64,000 nucleotides of DNA, from positions 32,578 through 96,577 of the forward strand of contig CASBPX010000027.1 of assembly GCA_949127735.1 (NCBI GenBank), given 5' to 3'. Every line of letters starts with the position of its first letter. Position 1 is the stretch's first letter. The notes under the pieces were generated by a model. The model did no database searches. It saw only the letters and a program-made list of their open reading frames with translations, and was not told where the DNA came from. The position numbers were made by a program, and so were the translations under genes. The stretch comes from Candidatus Obscuribacterales bacterium. Lineage in GTDB: Bacteria > Cyanobacteriota > Vampirovibrionia > Obscuribacterales > Obscuribacteraceae. This document shows, piece by piece, positions 1-8,934 of the stretch.

Positions 1-1101
1 CCCGTTTTGAAGAATACCCTTGCTAATTGCCTCAGTATTACCCATGGTGCTGGCTACTTGAAAGGCAAAAGCGAGCGTAAAATCTTGTTTGGTTAAAGCC
101 GGCACCGTGCCGTCAGAAAGGGCGGGCCGCTCTGCCAAGATCTTGCATCCCACTGCATAAATAAGACGAACAAAGCCTTTTTCTGACTCGCTCAGATGAT
201 CGCTTTCCAGTACCGATGAAAGTTCAAAGAAATCAACGTAGCCATTGAAATCGAGGTCAACCAGTGTATAAATGCGATCGATGGTGGCAGTCAACTCAGG
301 TGTGAGAGCTAACTTGGCAAAACGTTTATCAGCCGATAAGTGAAGAGGGGCGGTAGTTACTTCACGGGGTCTTTTCGCCCCACGTGGCTTGGGCCAGCCT
401 TCAGCATCAGAATAATTGGCATCATAGACTGGCTCCCCGGGCGGCACCACTCCCCAGTCACGTAAATCTGGTGCACTTTTTAAAGGTGCAGCTTCAGGCA
501 TTTGGAAGGCATCTTGAGAGACGCTGGCATCTTCAAGAGAAAAAGCATTTTGAACAACGCTTGCTTGCACGCTAGATTGCTGTGTAGCAAAAGCGTCTTG
601 AGCCACCGAAGCTTGTTGCGAATAACTGGCATTTTGAGACACACTTGTATGTGGCGCATTGAACGCATCTTGAGTAACATGTGCCATTGCTGAATAGGTG
701 GCATTTTCAGCCACACTAGTGTGCTGCCAGTCAAAAGTATTTTCAAAAACTTTTGCTTCCTGCGTCGGTGCCGCGTTCTGCGATATGGTAACGCCCTGAG
801 AAAGCATAACATCTTGAGCAATATTAGCCTGGCCGCCGTTTTGTCCTGATGAAGGCGACACTGGAGCATTTGGCGCAGTGCCAGCAGCTTGAGCAGGTCC
901 GGAAGTTTGAGCCGGAGCAGAAACACTAATGCCGGAAGTCATAGTATGGAACCAATCTGGCGGAGATGTATCCATACCAAATGTATAAGCAGCATTGCCT
1001 GGTTCGTTTACAAAGAATGAATAACCTGAAGGCGAGCCAGGTAGGTCGCCACCAGCAGCGGTATTATCTTTCTTTTTTTCATTAGTATCTGCTTCAGACA
1101 A
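1..1101 (-). CDS. EF-hand protein with 12-residue repeats (partial, C-terminus outside window)
   Basis: The frame is open from a TTG at 1101 to the window edge, giving 367 visible residues. TTG follows the previous stop by 3 bases and has GAGG about 10 bases upstream. Residues 1-93 are polar and rich in Gly, Ala and Pro. Residues 94-205 (487-822) are about nine copies of a 12-residue unit, roughly [V/I]-x-[Q/E]-[N/D]-A-[F/Y]-x6, with a single 4-residue insertion. Residues 282-293 form a textbook EF-hand loop, DLDFNGYVDFFE, with acidic or Asn ligands at positions 1, 3, 5, 9 and 12. No signal peptide is visible. The role is unknown; calcium binding is inferred from the loop. It is probably co-transcribed with the secreted coiled-coil gene upstream. 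Low-complexity overlapping frames in this stretch are shadows. Confidence 0.8.
   Translation of the reverse strand, partial: MSEADTNEKKKDNTAAGGDLPGSPSGYSFFVNEPGNAAYTFGMDTSPPDWFHTMTSGISVSAPAQTSGPAQAAGTAPNAPVSPSSGQNGGQANIAQDVMLSQGVTISQNAAPTQEAKVFENTFDWQHTSVAENATYSAMAHVTQDAFNAPHTSVSQNASYSQQASVAQDAFATQQSSVQASVVQNAFSLEDASVSQDAFQMPEAAPLKSAPDLRDWGVVPPGEPVYDANYSDAEGWPKPRGAKRPREVTTAPLHLSADKRFAKLALTPELTATIDRIYTLVDLDFNGYVDFFELSSVLESDHLSESEKGFVRLIYAVGCKILAERPALSDGTVPALTKQDFTLAFAFQVASTMGNTEAISKGILQNG
487..822 (-). repeat. Twelve-residue (36 bp) degenerate coding repeat array
   Basis: Within the EF-hand protein, successive units read for example VTQDAFNAPHTS, VSQNASYSQQAS, VAQDAFATQQSS and VSQDAFQMPEAA. 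Positions 1, 3, 4, 5 and 6 are conserved; positions 7-12 drift. The period is an exact 12 residues except for a VQAS insertion before the penultimate unit. I do not recognise the family. Confidence 0.75.
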
Positions 1102-1104
1102 TAT

Positions 1105-1794
1105 TTAATAACCTCGACCGCCACCGAGCCATCGGCGTCCGCCCCCCATGCTGTAGCCATAGCCTCCATTGAAGCCGTAACCACCCACCGAGTTGTACGT
1201 GCCATCTCTAGGCGTGTCACCCCAAGAGCAGGCGCCCATTTCACTCTTTAGTTCGTTAAACTGGTTCATCTGCATCTGATTTTCAAATTTTTGCTGATCT
1301 TTGCCATCTTGCACACCCTGGCGCATAGAATTAATATCAGTGTTCAAATTAGCTAGTGTGCTGGTTTGACTGGTGCGCAAATTGCTGATGCACTGCTCTA
1401 ACTGGTCGATATAAGCCTGTTGTTTAGCGCGATAAGCATTGTCTTGCATCAACCATTGCTGCAAGACCCTCATTTCACCAGCCTTGGAACCAGCCAGCGA
1501 TGGTGATTTGCTTTTATTTTGCTCGAGTTGAGCAATACGCTCTTCGGCATACAGCCTGTAGGCATTGGTTTTCGCCTGCTCCGCGGCCAGTTTGTTCTCA
1601 GCCGATGTTTCAGAAGTCTGATATTGATTAATCATGGCCTGGTCAGTATTTAGCATTTCTTGCTCGTCGCGATAAATGCTCTGATTTGCCCCGGCAACCT
1701 GGGCGGTTGCAGCGGGCGCATATGCCAGACTGGCCAAAGACATAGTGGTCAAAATCAGCTGATAAATTCTGAAACTGAATCTGTTGACAAACAT
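1105..1794 (-). CDS. Secreted coiled-coil protein with Gly/Tyr-rich tail
   Basis: This is a 229-residue protein starting at ATG 1794, which has a good upstream GAGGAAG ribosome site. A longer in-frame extension to 1893 would overlap the preceding gene and has no such site. Residues 1 to about 30 form a Sec signal peptide ending in an Ala-rich ATAQ-type cleavage region. Residues about 35-185 are strongly charged, Gln/Lys/Glu-rich helix expected to form coiled coils, with two Cys near the middle and C-terminal part. The last 35 residues are rich in Gly, Tyr and Arg (GGYGFNGGYGYSMGGG). No enzymatic motif is visible. A periplasmic or surface structural role is plausible but unproven. The next gene downstream starts 3 bases after its stop, so the two are likely one operon. 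Confidence 0.7.
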   Translation of the reverse strand: MFVNRFSFRIYQLILTTMSLASLAYAPAATAQVAGANQSIYRDEQEMLNTDQAMINQYQTSETSAENKLAAEQAKTNAYRLYAEERIAQLEQNKSKSPSLAGSKAGEMRVLQQWLMQDNAYRAKQQAYIDQLEQCISNLRTSQTSTLANLNTDINSMRQGVQDGKDQQKFENQMQMNQFNELKSEMGACSWGDTPRDGTYNSVGGYGFNGGYGYSMGGGRRWLGGGRGY

Positions 1795-1889
1795 AACTTC
1801 TTCCTCTGCACCTTCACCAAGCTTTCTATACCCGCTCAGGGGCCATAGCCACGCTTTGAAAAATGAGACAAAAATGAAGATTTTGCAGG

Positions 1890-3686
1890 TCAACAGCTAA
1901 CGCTAAGCTTACTCATTTGGAAGATATGGGGCTCAACCAACACTTTCACGCTGGGTTGAAATGGGCTGCCGATCTTTACCTGATTTTTAGGCAATGCCTG
2001 ATTATTAGAAGATACCTGATTTTTAGACGACACGCGGGCCAATTCAGTCATTAATACTCGCATGCGATCATAAGTGTTTATATCGAGCCCGCTCCATGAA
2101 CAATCACTGTCGACAGAACTAGGTTGGTGGTCAGCATCTACTAAACATCCGTCACTAAAGGTCAAAATGCGATGTTCGCCGTCAAAAAATTCAATGCGAC
2201 TATTCAACAAAATTGTTAGTTTTTTCGCTTGCAAATACATCTTAGCGCTGCGCATTAAAATGCCGTAGATCATCTCCAGAACATCATTTTCGTCTAGTTC
2301 GCGCTCTTCGTCAATTTCGTTGTCAGCCTCTTCATCGGCCTGTTCATCTGTCTGGTCATCTGGCTGGTCCACAACTATCAACTGACTTTCTGTGCCATCC
2401 ACCAACTGAGATTGAAGTGCTAACAATTTCAGCAGTTGCTCTTCTTCACGTTTAAGAGCGCGTAAGGCATTGACCTCGGCACGGAGAAGCACCATGCCCA
2501 GTGCCAGAAACTTTCTCGCAGTTATTTGTTGTAGAGAATAATCGGCAAGCATTCTATTTTGTAAGAATAGTGCGAAGGCAGCGCCAATCACCTCTTCTCC
2601 CACCAGACCCCAGAATATCTCGGACGGCCGAGAGCCGCTCTGCAAAGCCTGCAATAAATCGAGCAGCGGTTTAAATTGATCGCTGACAAAAGGGCCAAAT
2701 TTAAAGTTGCTATCCTGGTTAAGTGAGCTTGCAGTAAAATCATGATTATAAAAACTGAGGAAGCGGCCGCGCTCACGCAAAGCCCTGTTGTAGGGCGGAT
2801 CGTGATGTTTGATCAGATCTGTTTCGAGTAGAGCGGCCTCAAGCGGAGTGGCCACAACTGTCACCGCCACATCAAAAATTTGGCTAATTAGCTCTTTGGT
2901 TTTAGAATCTTTACCTTTGCGTCCGCGAAAATAACTGTTGACACGGCTTTTTAACGAAGTGGCCTTGCCCACATAGAGAATTTTGCCTTCGGCATTAAGC
3001 ATCCGATAGATGCCTGGCCGATCTGGCAGATCAAGCCGCTTCAGTCTTTCCATCGGAATGGCATAAGCATTTTTCTTAGCTTGAGTTTTAACTAGCGGCT
3101 TACTCAACAACTTAAGCAACTGGTCGCTATCTTCAATGCCCAGCGCTGACAAATCTGATAGCAATCTCTGCCAGATAAAGAATGTGGCTTCCACATGACA
3201 CGATGATCGTTTCATTTCAGAAAGGCTCAAGCCGAAGTAGCCACCCAACGCCCGGATAGCACGTGATGGTAAATCAGGATAAAGCCTTTTGGCAATCTGA
3301 CAGGTGCAAATAAACTTAAATGGTGCGTCCACCGCATGATCGGCAAAAAGTTGCCCAACAAAACTTTCTTCAAACTGTGCGTAATGTGCCACCACAAATC
3401 TAACCGGTCCAAATGAACCGTCACCGATTTGCCCCATCAACTCTGCCACTACATCTGCCGGTCTGTGGGCTGTGGCCATATCAGCAGCTGTAATGCCGGT
3501 AATGCGCTGAATACGCATCGGTAATTCTTGATCGTCGGGCAGCCGTAACAGCCGATTTACTATTGTAGGCTTTGTGTCGCTAACGCCACTCAAAGACCAG
3601 CCCAGTTCAAGCACATGCGCCGTTTTTGGAGTAGCACCAGTTGTCTGGCAATCTAAAAATAGAACTTTTTCTTCAGCTAGTTTCAC
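1890..3686 (-). CDS. DnaQ-like exonuclease fold fused to UvrC/Cho-type GIY-YIG nuclease domain
   Basis: This 598-residue protein has a GTG start and overlaps the helicase stop by 14 bases, so translation is probably coupled. Residues about 7-175 match the DEDDh exonuclease fold of DNA polymerase III epsilon, but the catalytic motifs are altered: LDCQTTG at 11-17 has Gln for the second acid, HYAQFEE at 101-107 has Glu for Asp, and the third motif has Glu166 without a His at the usual spacing. Residues about 220-310 form a GIY-YIG domain with PGIY (224-227), LYVGKA (237-242), Arg248 and a downstream LEAALLE Glu, all intact. An acidic linker follows (DDQTDEQADEEADNEIDEE). This arrangement resembles Cho/UvrC-like repair nucleases with a DnaQ domain. 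Likely role: DNA incision in repair or defence, with a non-catalytic DnaQ domain. Confidence 0.8.
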   Translation of the reverse strand: MKLAEEKVLFLDCQTTGATPKTAHVLELGWSLSGVSDTKPTIVNRLLRLPDDQELPMRIQRITGITAADMATAHRPADVVAELMGQIGDGSFGPVRFVVAHYAQFEESFVGQLFADHAVDAPFKFICTCQIAKRLYPDLPSRAIRALGGYFGLSLSEMKRSSCHVEATFFIWQRLLSDLSALGIEDSDQLLKLLSKPLVKTQAKKNAYAIPMERLKRLDLPDRPGIYRMLNAEGKILYVGKATSLKSRVNSYFRGRKGKDSKTKELISQIFDVAVTVVATPLEAALLETDLIKHHDPPYNRALRERGRFLSFYNHDFTASSLNQDSNFKFGPFVSDQFKPLLDLLQALQSGSRPSEIFWGLVGEEVIGAAFALFLQNRMLADYSLQQITARKFLALGMVLLRAEVNALRALKREEEQLLKLLALQSQLVDGTESQLIVVDQPDDQTDEQADEEADNEIDEERELDENDVLEMIYGILMRSAKMYLQAKKLTILLNSRIEFFDGEHRILTFSDGCLVDADHQPSSVDSDCSWSGLDINTYDRMRVLMTELARVSSKNQVSSNNQALPKNQVKIGSPFQPSVKVLVEPHIFQMSKLSVSC

Positions 3687-6144
3687 TTAAAACTCTATCC
3701 TTAACAGCTAAATCTTGACTTTGCCAAAACGATTGAATATCTGCAATGATGCTGGCTGATACTAGCTCACTGACCTGCTTATCGAACCAATCGGCGGGCA
3801 TTGAATCGGCATATTGTTTTTGAATAAAACGCTGATCCATCAGCACAATTAATCCGCGGTCATCGCCTGAGCGAATAACTCTGCCTGCCGCTTGAATTAC
3901 TTTAGCCATGGCCGGATAAACATAGGCATAATCGAAACCATTGCCATAGCGTTTATCGTAATATTGTCTAATTTGCTCTCTTTCAAAATTGAAATTAGGC
4001 AGACCCGGCCCCACAATAATCGCACCAATAATCATTTCGCCCGGATAATCTACCCCTTCAGCAAAAACCCCACCCTGTACAGCAAAAACTAGAGTGGGCG
4101 AGTCTGATTTAGCCAGTGATTCCATAATACTTTTGGCTTTAGCCTGAGTAATTTCACTATCTTGTTTGAGCAGTAAAACGGAGTTGGGCAATTTTTCTTT
4201 TATGAGATCGTGCACACTGCCAAGAAATGCAAAGCTGGGGAAGAAAACAAAATAATTGCCAGGCTTAACTTGCACAATGCGGGCGATACCATCGGCAATT
4301 TTGCCAAAATTTCTCTGCCGATCAGAATATTTTGTTGATACTTGAGGAATAACAAGAAGCTTGCGGTGCTCTTTAGGAAACGGGCTTGTATACTCACGCT
4401 TAGAAAGCTCAGGGTCATCCAGCCCGGAGAGTTGAGCAAAATAATCAAATGGCTTAATGGTGGCAGAAAATGCCACCACGTGAGCAAACTCTTTATGAGC
4501 CACTTTGAGTTTGGCCGACGCGTCGCAGCAAACTACTTTCAGCGCTTCATCGATGGTGCCGTCACGCAATTTATTGCGGGTATAAAGGTGAAAAAATTCA
4601 TCACCTTCATAATCAACGGCATCAATAAAATCGTTAAAATAGTGCATGATTGCCATCAGCGGATCTGACCCCGGGCTGCTGTCAGCGGCCTTGCTGGCGA
4701 TTCTCCGAACCACCAGGTCTTGCAAAGCCGGCAGGGCCTCGCCAAATAAGTCACGCGAAATGGTGATGCGCGATTCTTTATATCCGACCATGCGGCCAAC
4801 GTTGGCAATCACAAATTGAATTTTAGAGACAACAGCTCTGGCTTCCACCACCTGATCAAAGGGCAGTGATGCCAGCTCAAGGGCGAGATTGGCAATTACT
4901 GATGAATTCAAACTTTTACTGTAATAATCAACTGCCCGCTGTGGCAAATTATGAGCTTCGTCAATGACCAGATTAGGCTTCTGCGCCGTTTTACTGAGGC
5001 TGTAAGTAAATCTTCCCAGGGTGTTGCGCGGCGAGAAAACATAATTATAATCGCCGATCACAACGTCTGCCGCTGCCACCGCATCTAGTGAGGCCTCAAA
5101 GGGGCAAACTTGATACTGCTGTCCAATTTCTTTGAAAGCATCTGCAGTGAGGCTGGTCATTTCAGCCATTTTCTCAACAACTCTATGCTCGCTCATTTTT
5201 TCATAATAGTCGCGGGCGTACTCGCAATATCCCGGATTGCAAATAACTTCTTCTTTTAAACACATTTTTGCCTTGGCATTGAGAGTCAAAGCTTTAATGG
5301 CAGCGCCACCATCTTGCAACCTGGTTATCGCTTCTTGCGCTACAGAATGCTGACTATTTTTGGGAGTGACGTAGACCAGTTTTTGACCACGGCGCAAACT
5401 GTCTTGCAATAGCGGAAATATTACGCCGATGGTTTTGCCAAGACCTGTAGGAGCCTGCACCAGCACTTGATGCTTGCTTTCAATATCGGTGGACAGTTCA
5501 TCGACTAATTCTTTTTGGCCCACACGCAATTTCGTAAAGGGAAATATTAATCGCCCTGCCATTTCCATGCGACGAGCGCGCGCATCTTCTTCAGCTTTAA
5601 CTTCTTCTTCAAGTTCGGCCATACGCAGAGCAAGCCACTTTTCGTAAAGTGGAACCTGAAAATCGTATTCGAGAACATCAACTTTATCAAATGTATTCGA
5701 AGTCACTAAAAATCTAGTGCGCGGCACCACTTCTCGCTCTAAATATAAAATGTACGCGTAGGTGGCCAACTGCAAACTGTATGGATGCTCGTGATCGCTG
5801 GCCAGTTTTTGTAACAACTCCACTGGCGAAGTCGAGCTTTTGATCTCTTCAATTTCTGGTATCAAACCATCGACAAAACCATCGATGCGACCCGATACAC
5901 TGAAAATATAATTTGCCCCTTCAAATTTGTGGGCAGCCTTCACTTCGGCTTTGTAAATAGGAAAAAGGCGCTGACGTTCCTTTTGAATTTTTCCATGCAA
6001 CTGCCGGCCTTCGGCAGCCAGTGCCAATGGCCCGCCAAATAATTGACCATAGCCGCTGTTGACCTCGATGCTGCCTGTACGTGGACAGGGCATAGCGAAG
6101 TCTCTTACACCTATCACTACTGTTTTTTTTGCAGACTTCGACAC
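3673..6144 (-). CDS. XPD/DinG-type Fe-S helicase with N-terminal Cas4/RecB-like nuclease domain
   Basis: This 823-residue protein starts at GTG. Residues about 20-170 look like a PD-(D/E)XK nuclease: His50, GRID with Asp88, EIK with Glu100 and Lys102, and QLATY (Gln125, Tyr129) as the RecB-family Q-xxx-Y motif. Residues 231-238 are Walker A (APTGLGKT). Cys296, Cys303, Cys308 and Cys348 have the spacing of the XPD/DinG iron-sulfur cluster, DEAH is at 396-399, and the C-terminal AGRVIRSGDDRG is helicase motif VI. DinG-family enzymes unwind DNA 5' to 3', often R-loops or forked structures. Fusion to a Cas4-like nuclease suggests coupled unwinding and cutting. The downstream DnaQ/GIY-YIG gene overlaps it by 14 bases, pointing to one repair or defence module. 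A plausible promoter lies at 6192-6220. Confidence 0.85.
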   Translation of the reverse strand: MSKSAKKTVVIGVRDFAMPCPRTGSIEVNSGYGQLFGGPLALAAEGRQLHGKIQKERQRLFPIYKAEVKAAHKFEGANYIFSVSGRIDGFVDGLIPEIEEIKSSTSPVELLQKLASDHEHPYSLQLATYAYILYLEREVVPRTRFLVTSNTFDKVDVLEYDFQVPLYEKWLALRMAELEEEVKAEEDARARRMEMAGRLIFPFTKLRVGQKELVDELSTDIESKHQVLVQAPTGLGKTIGVIFPLLQDSLRRGQKLVYVTPKNSQHSVAQEAITRLQDGGAAIKALTLNAKAKMCLKEEVICNPGYCEYARDYYEKMSEHRVVEKMAEMTSLTADAFKEIGQQYQVCPFEASLDAVAAADVVIGDYNYVFSPRNTLGRFTYSLSKTAQKPNLVIDEAHNLPQRAVDYYSKSLNSSVIANLALELASLPFDQVVEARAVVSKIQFVIANVGRMVGYKESRITISRDLFGEALPALQDLVVRRIASKAADSSPGSDPLMAIMHYFNDFIDAVDYEGDEFFHLYTRNKLRDGTIDEALKVVCCDASAKLKVAHKEFAHVVAFSATIKPFDYFAQLSGLDDPELSKREYTSPFPKEHRKLLVIPQVSTKYSDRQRNFGKIADGIARIVQVKPGNYFVFFPSFAFLGSVHDLIKEKLPNSVLLLKQDSEITQAKAKSIMESLAKSDSPTLVFAVQGGVFAEGVDYPGEMIIGAIIVGPGLPNFNFEREQIRQYYDKRYGNGFDYAYVYPAMAKVIQAAGRVIRSGDDRGLIVLMDQRFIQKQYADSMPADWFDKQVSELVSASIIADIQSFWQSQDLAVKDRVLSETS

Positions 6145-6191
6145 TAGCGAAGGATTACCGATTATTCAAAAAAACGATTACATAGATACGT

Positions 6192-6220
6192 ATGGTATAG
6201 GTGATCGGGCGCACAGTCAA
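6192..6220 (-). promoter_or_regulatory. Putative sigma-70 promoter for the helicase/nuclease operon
   Basis: Read on the minus strand, TTGACT (6220-6215), a 17-base spacer and TACCAT (6197-6192) fit a housekeeping promoter. It sits between the stop of the zinc-ribbon gene and the helicase start and predicts a leader of about 40 bases. Confidence 0.4.
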
Positions 6221-6225
6221 TCGAT

Positions 6226-6546
6226 TTATCTGCGTCCACCAAACTGATCAGCTGTGGTGATTTGCTCTCCGCAATGTGTACAGCGGGGAAAATCGCCGTC
6301 CCATGCCCCTTTAGGGAAGACATGACCATTTAGCGAGCAAGAAGAATGATTTTTCTTGCTCGGCAGAAGATCGGCAAGAGCACTGAAGATTCCTGCCCAA
6401 AAGCCTTGAATGCCTTTGATGAGTTTGACAACCGGGCTATCTTCTTTTGTTTGCACTGTTTTGAGCGTTTTAAGCTCGCTATGAGTCATGCGCCCAGCGC
6501 GCCTACCTGGCCTTGCCTCTGGCGGTTGCTCACCTTGTTCATCCAT
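6226..6546 (-). CDS. Small protein with C-terminal zinc ribbon
   Basis: The protein is 106 residues from ATG 6546, which has GAGAGG and GGAG upstream; a GTG at 6615 would add 23 residues. The N-terminal half is basic and polar. A short hydrophobic stretch (IQGFWAGIFSALADLLP) could be an amphipathic or membrane-touching helix. The C-terminal part contains C-S-L-N-G-H and CTHC, a Cys/His and Cys-x2-Cys arrangement typical of a small zinc ribbon. No family is recognised. It precedes the helicase operon in the same direction, but a separate promoter seems to lie between them. Confidence 0.6.
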   Translation of the reverse strand: MDEQGEQPPEARPGRRAGRMTHSELKTLKTVQTKEDSPVVKLIKGIQGFWAGIFSALADLLPSKKNHSSCSLNGHVFPKGAWDGDFPRCTHCGEQITTADQFGGRR

Positions 6547-6671
6547 TCTCCAATTCCTCTCAACCACCGATACAGAACAGCCAACTCTTGACTGCCATTC
6601 TATTCCCTTTTCCACCTATTTGCACTAAAAGAAAGTTACAGTCTGGCACTAAGTCTTACAGCGAGCGATGC

Positions 6672-6699
6672 TTGGTGGTAGCCTTTGCTAGTCTATATC
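6672..6699 (+). promoter_or_regulatory. Weak candidate promoter upstream of dnaK
   Basis: TTGGTG (6672-6677), a 16-base spacer and TATATC (6694-6699) are a partial sigma-70 match. There is no CIRCE inverted repeat in this leader, so HrcA control is not indicated. Confidence 0.25.
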
Positions 6700-6737
6700 T
6701 ATATTAAAACCGTTTCTTAGGAACCGCGAAAAAAACC

Positions 6738-8792
6738 ATGGCAAAAACAGTCGGAATCGATCTTGGAACAACAAACTCTGTCGTAGCAGTGATGGAGGGT
6801 GGCCGCGCCACCGTCATCGCAAACTCTGAAGGCGGTCGCACCACACCTTCAGTTGTAGCCTTCAACAAAACTGGTGAACGGCTTGTGGGGCTTCTGGCCC
6901 GCAGGCAAGCTGTAGTCAATCCGGTCAATACAATTTACTCAATCAAGCGCTTCATCGGCAGACGCTTTAACGAAGTATCAGAAGAGTGCAAAATTGTCTC
7001 GTATAAAGTAAAAGAATCATCAGATGGCGGCGTGCGCGTGATGATTTCAGACAAGGAATATACGCCGGAAGAAATTTCAGCCATGATTCTGCGCAAATTG
7101 AAAGAAGACGCTGAAAAATATCTGGGCGAGAAAGTAGACAGTGCCGTAATTACAGTACCGGCCTATTTCAATGACTCCCAAAGACAATCAACTAAAAACT
7201 CGGGAACTATTGCCGGTCTCGAAGTGCTACGCATCATCAACGAACCCACTGCAGCAGCGCTCGCATATGGTGTCGAGAAAAAAGGCAAAGACGAAACCAT
7301 TCTAGTTTTCGATCTTGGCGGCGGTACATTTGACGTTTCCATATTAGAAGTGAGCGATGGTTTAATTGAAGTTAAATCAACCTCAGGCGACACTCACCTG
7401 GGTGGCGACGATTTCGATCACGCGCTTGTACAGTGGATTGCCACCGAATTTCAAAATAGCGAATCGATTGATTTACGCAAAGATCCACAAGCTCTGCAGC
7501 GCTTAACTGAAGCTGCGGAAAAAGCAAAAATAGAACTTTCATCTGTGACTGAAACTGTCATCTCGTTGCCTTTCATCACTGCCAATGATCAAGGGCCCAA
7601 GCACCTTGACATGAAGCTGACACGTTCGCGTTTCAATGAGCTCACACACGCTCTTGTTGAACGTTGCAAACAGCCAATCGAACAGGCCATGGCCGACGCT
7701 AAACTGACCTATAACGAAATCGATGAAGTGGTGCTGGTGGGTGGCTCAACTCGTATTCCTGCAGTCAAAGATCTTGTCAAAAGCCTGACTGGCGGTAAAG
7801 AGCCAAATCAGAGCGTTAATCCTGATGAAGTGGTGGCAGTAGGTGCCGCACTGCAAGCAGGCGTGCTCTCTGGTGAAGTAACAGATCTGGTGCTTCTCGA
7901 TGTCACTCCGCTGTCTCTTGGTATTGAAACCTTAGGTGGTGTTTTCTCCAAATTGGTGGAACGTAACACCACTATTCCTTGCCATAAAACCCAACTCTGT
8001 TCAACTGCTGCCGACAATCAAACTGCAGTAGACATTGTGATTTTCCAGGGCGAGCGCCAAATGGCGAGAGACAACAAAAAATTAGGCAATTTTAGCTTAG
8101 ATGGCATCGCCCCTGGTGCCCGAGGCGCATCGCGCATCGAAGTATCATTCGATATTGATGCCAGCGGCATAGTAAAAGTTTCGGCCAAAGACTTGGGCAC
8201 CGGCAAAGAACAAAATGTCACCATCACCGCCAGTACCAATCTAACCAAAGAAGATATTGAGCGTATGGTTTCAGAAGCTGCTGAAAATGCCGAAGGTGAC
8301 AAAAAGACCAGAGCCCTGGCCGACCTGCGCAATGAGGCTGACGGCCTGATTTACACTATTGAAAATCAAATGCGCGATCTTGGCAAAGGCTTAACCGATG
8401 CCTCGAAAGCAAAAGCCGAAGACATCATTGGTAAATTGCGCGGTCAAGTAGCTGCCGAGGCTGAAGAAGCCGAAATCAGAGAGACCATGAACGAGCTGCG
8501 CGGCCATGTTGTCATCATGGACCAGGAAGGCAACGAATACAAGCAGAAACAAGCGGCTGAAGCCGCCTCTGGTGAAGGCACAGAAGAAAAAGCTGAAGGT
8601 GAAAAAGCTGAGGCTGAAGCCAAAGCCGAGGGTGACGCTGCAACCGCAGACGAGGCCAAGGCAGAAGGCGAAGGCCAAAGCGAAGATGATGCCGAAGAAG
8701 TTAAGCCTGAAGGCAGCAACGGTAATTCTAATCACGAAGCCAAGGCTGAAGACGGAGCTGGCGCCGAAGAAGAAGCCGGAGCGGCAAAATAA
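6738..8792 (+). CDS. dnaK: Chaperone protein DnaK (Hsp70)
   Basis: This 684-residue protein is a clear Hsp70. The ATPase domain opens with GIDLGTTNS and contains [25 protein letters not shown] and [10 protein letters not shown]; the substrate domain has [12 protein letters not shown] and [15 protein letters not shown]. It folds client proteins in the cytoplasm with DnaJ and GrpE, neither of which is in the window. The last roughly 80 residues form an unusually long Glu/Lys/Ala-rich tail instead of the short EEVK-type end, making it about 45 residues longer than E. coli DnaK. It stands alone between a helicase operon and a secreted lipase-like gene, which suggests it may be one of several paralogues. 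A hairpin terminator follows at 8842-8875. Confidence 0.97.
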   Translation: MAKTVGIDLGTTNSVVAVMEGGRATVIANSEGGRTTPSVVAFNKTGERLVGLLARRQAVVNPVNTIYSIKRFIGRRFNEVSEECKIVSYKVKESSDGGVRVMISDKEYTPEEISAMILRKLKEDAEKYLGEKVDSAVITVPAYFNDSQRQSTKNSGTIAGLEVLRIINEPTAAALAYGVEKKGKDETILVFDLGGGTFDVSILEVSDGLIEVKSTSGDTHLGGDDFDHALVQWIATEFQNSESIDLRKDPQALQRLTEAAEKAKIELSSVTETVISLPFITANDQGPKHLDMKLTRSRFNELTHALVERCKQPIEQAMADAKLTYNEIDEVVLVGGSTRIPAVKDLVKSLTGGKEPNQSVNPDEVVAVGAALQAGVLSGEVTDLVLLDVTPLSLGIETLGGVFSKLVERNTTIPCHKTQLCSTAADNQTAVDIVIFQGERQMARDNKKLGNFSLDGIAPGARGASRIEVSFDIDASGIVKVSAKDLGTGKEQNVTITASTNLTKEDIERMVSEAAENAEGDKKTRALADLRNEADGLIYTIENQMRDLGKGLTDASKAKAEDIIGKLRGQVAAEAEEAEIRETMNELRGHVVIMDQEGNEYKQKQAAEAASGEGTEEKAEGEKAEAEAKAEGDAATADEAKAEGEGQSEDDAEEVKPEGSNGNSNHEAKAEDGAGAEEEAGAAK

Positions 8793-8841
8793 AGGTTCGC
8801 CTAAGCTCCAGCCGGTTTTAATGGCAACCATATATAATGAT

Positions 8842-8875
8842 GCCCTGGCCCACGCCGGGGCTCATTTACTTTTTG
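8842..8875 (+). terminator. Rho-independent terminator of dnaK
   Basis: An 8-bp stem (8842-8849 with 8854-8861, one T-G pair) closes a CCAC loop and is followed by a T-rich run (8864-8874), 50 bases after the dnaK stop. Confidence 0.6.
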
Positions 8876-8876
8876 C

Positions 8877-8903
8877 CGGTTACGCCTAATTCGGCAGTAA
8901 CCG
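8877..8903 (+). other. Inverted repeat in the leader of the lipase-like gene
   Basis: CGGTTACGCC (8877-8886) pairs with GGC-A-GTAACCG (8893-8903), a 10-bp stem with one bulged A and a 6-base loop. It lies directly after the dnaK terminator and 32 bases before the next start. It may be an operator, an RNA leader hairpin or part of a double terminator. Confidence 0.35.
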
Positions 8904-8934
8904 CAGTAGGTGACTTGTTAGGATAACTGTCTAA

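Noticed and set aside
480-926. A 148-codon frame on the minus strand within the repeat region
   Set aside because: It is a low-complexity shadow of the repeat gene in another frame; the EF-hand frame continues through it.
6616-6737. CIRCE operator in the dnaK leader
   Set aside because: No TTAGCACTC-N9-GAGTGCTAA or close variant is present.
8391-8889. Several ORFs overlapping the dnaK tail on both strands
   Set aside because: The Glu/Lys/Ala-rich tail yields long stop-free antisense and shifted frames; none has a domain or a start signal.
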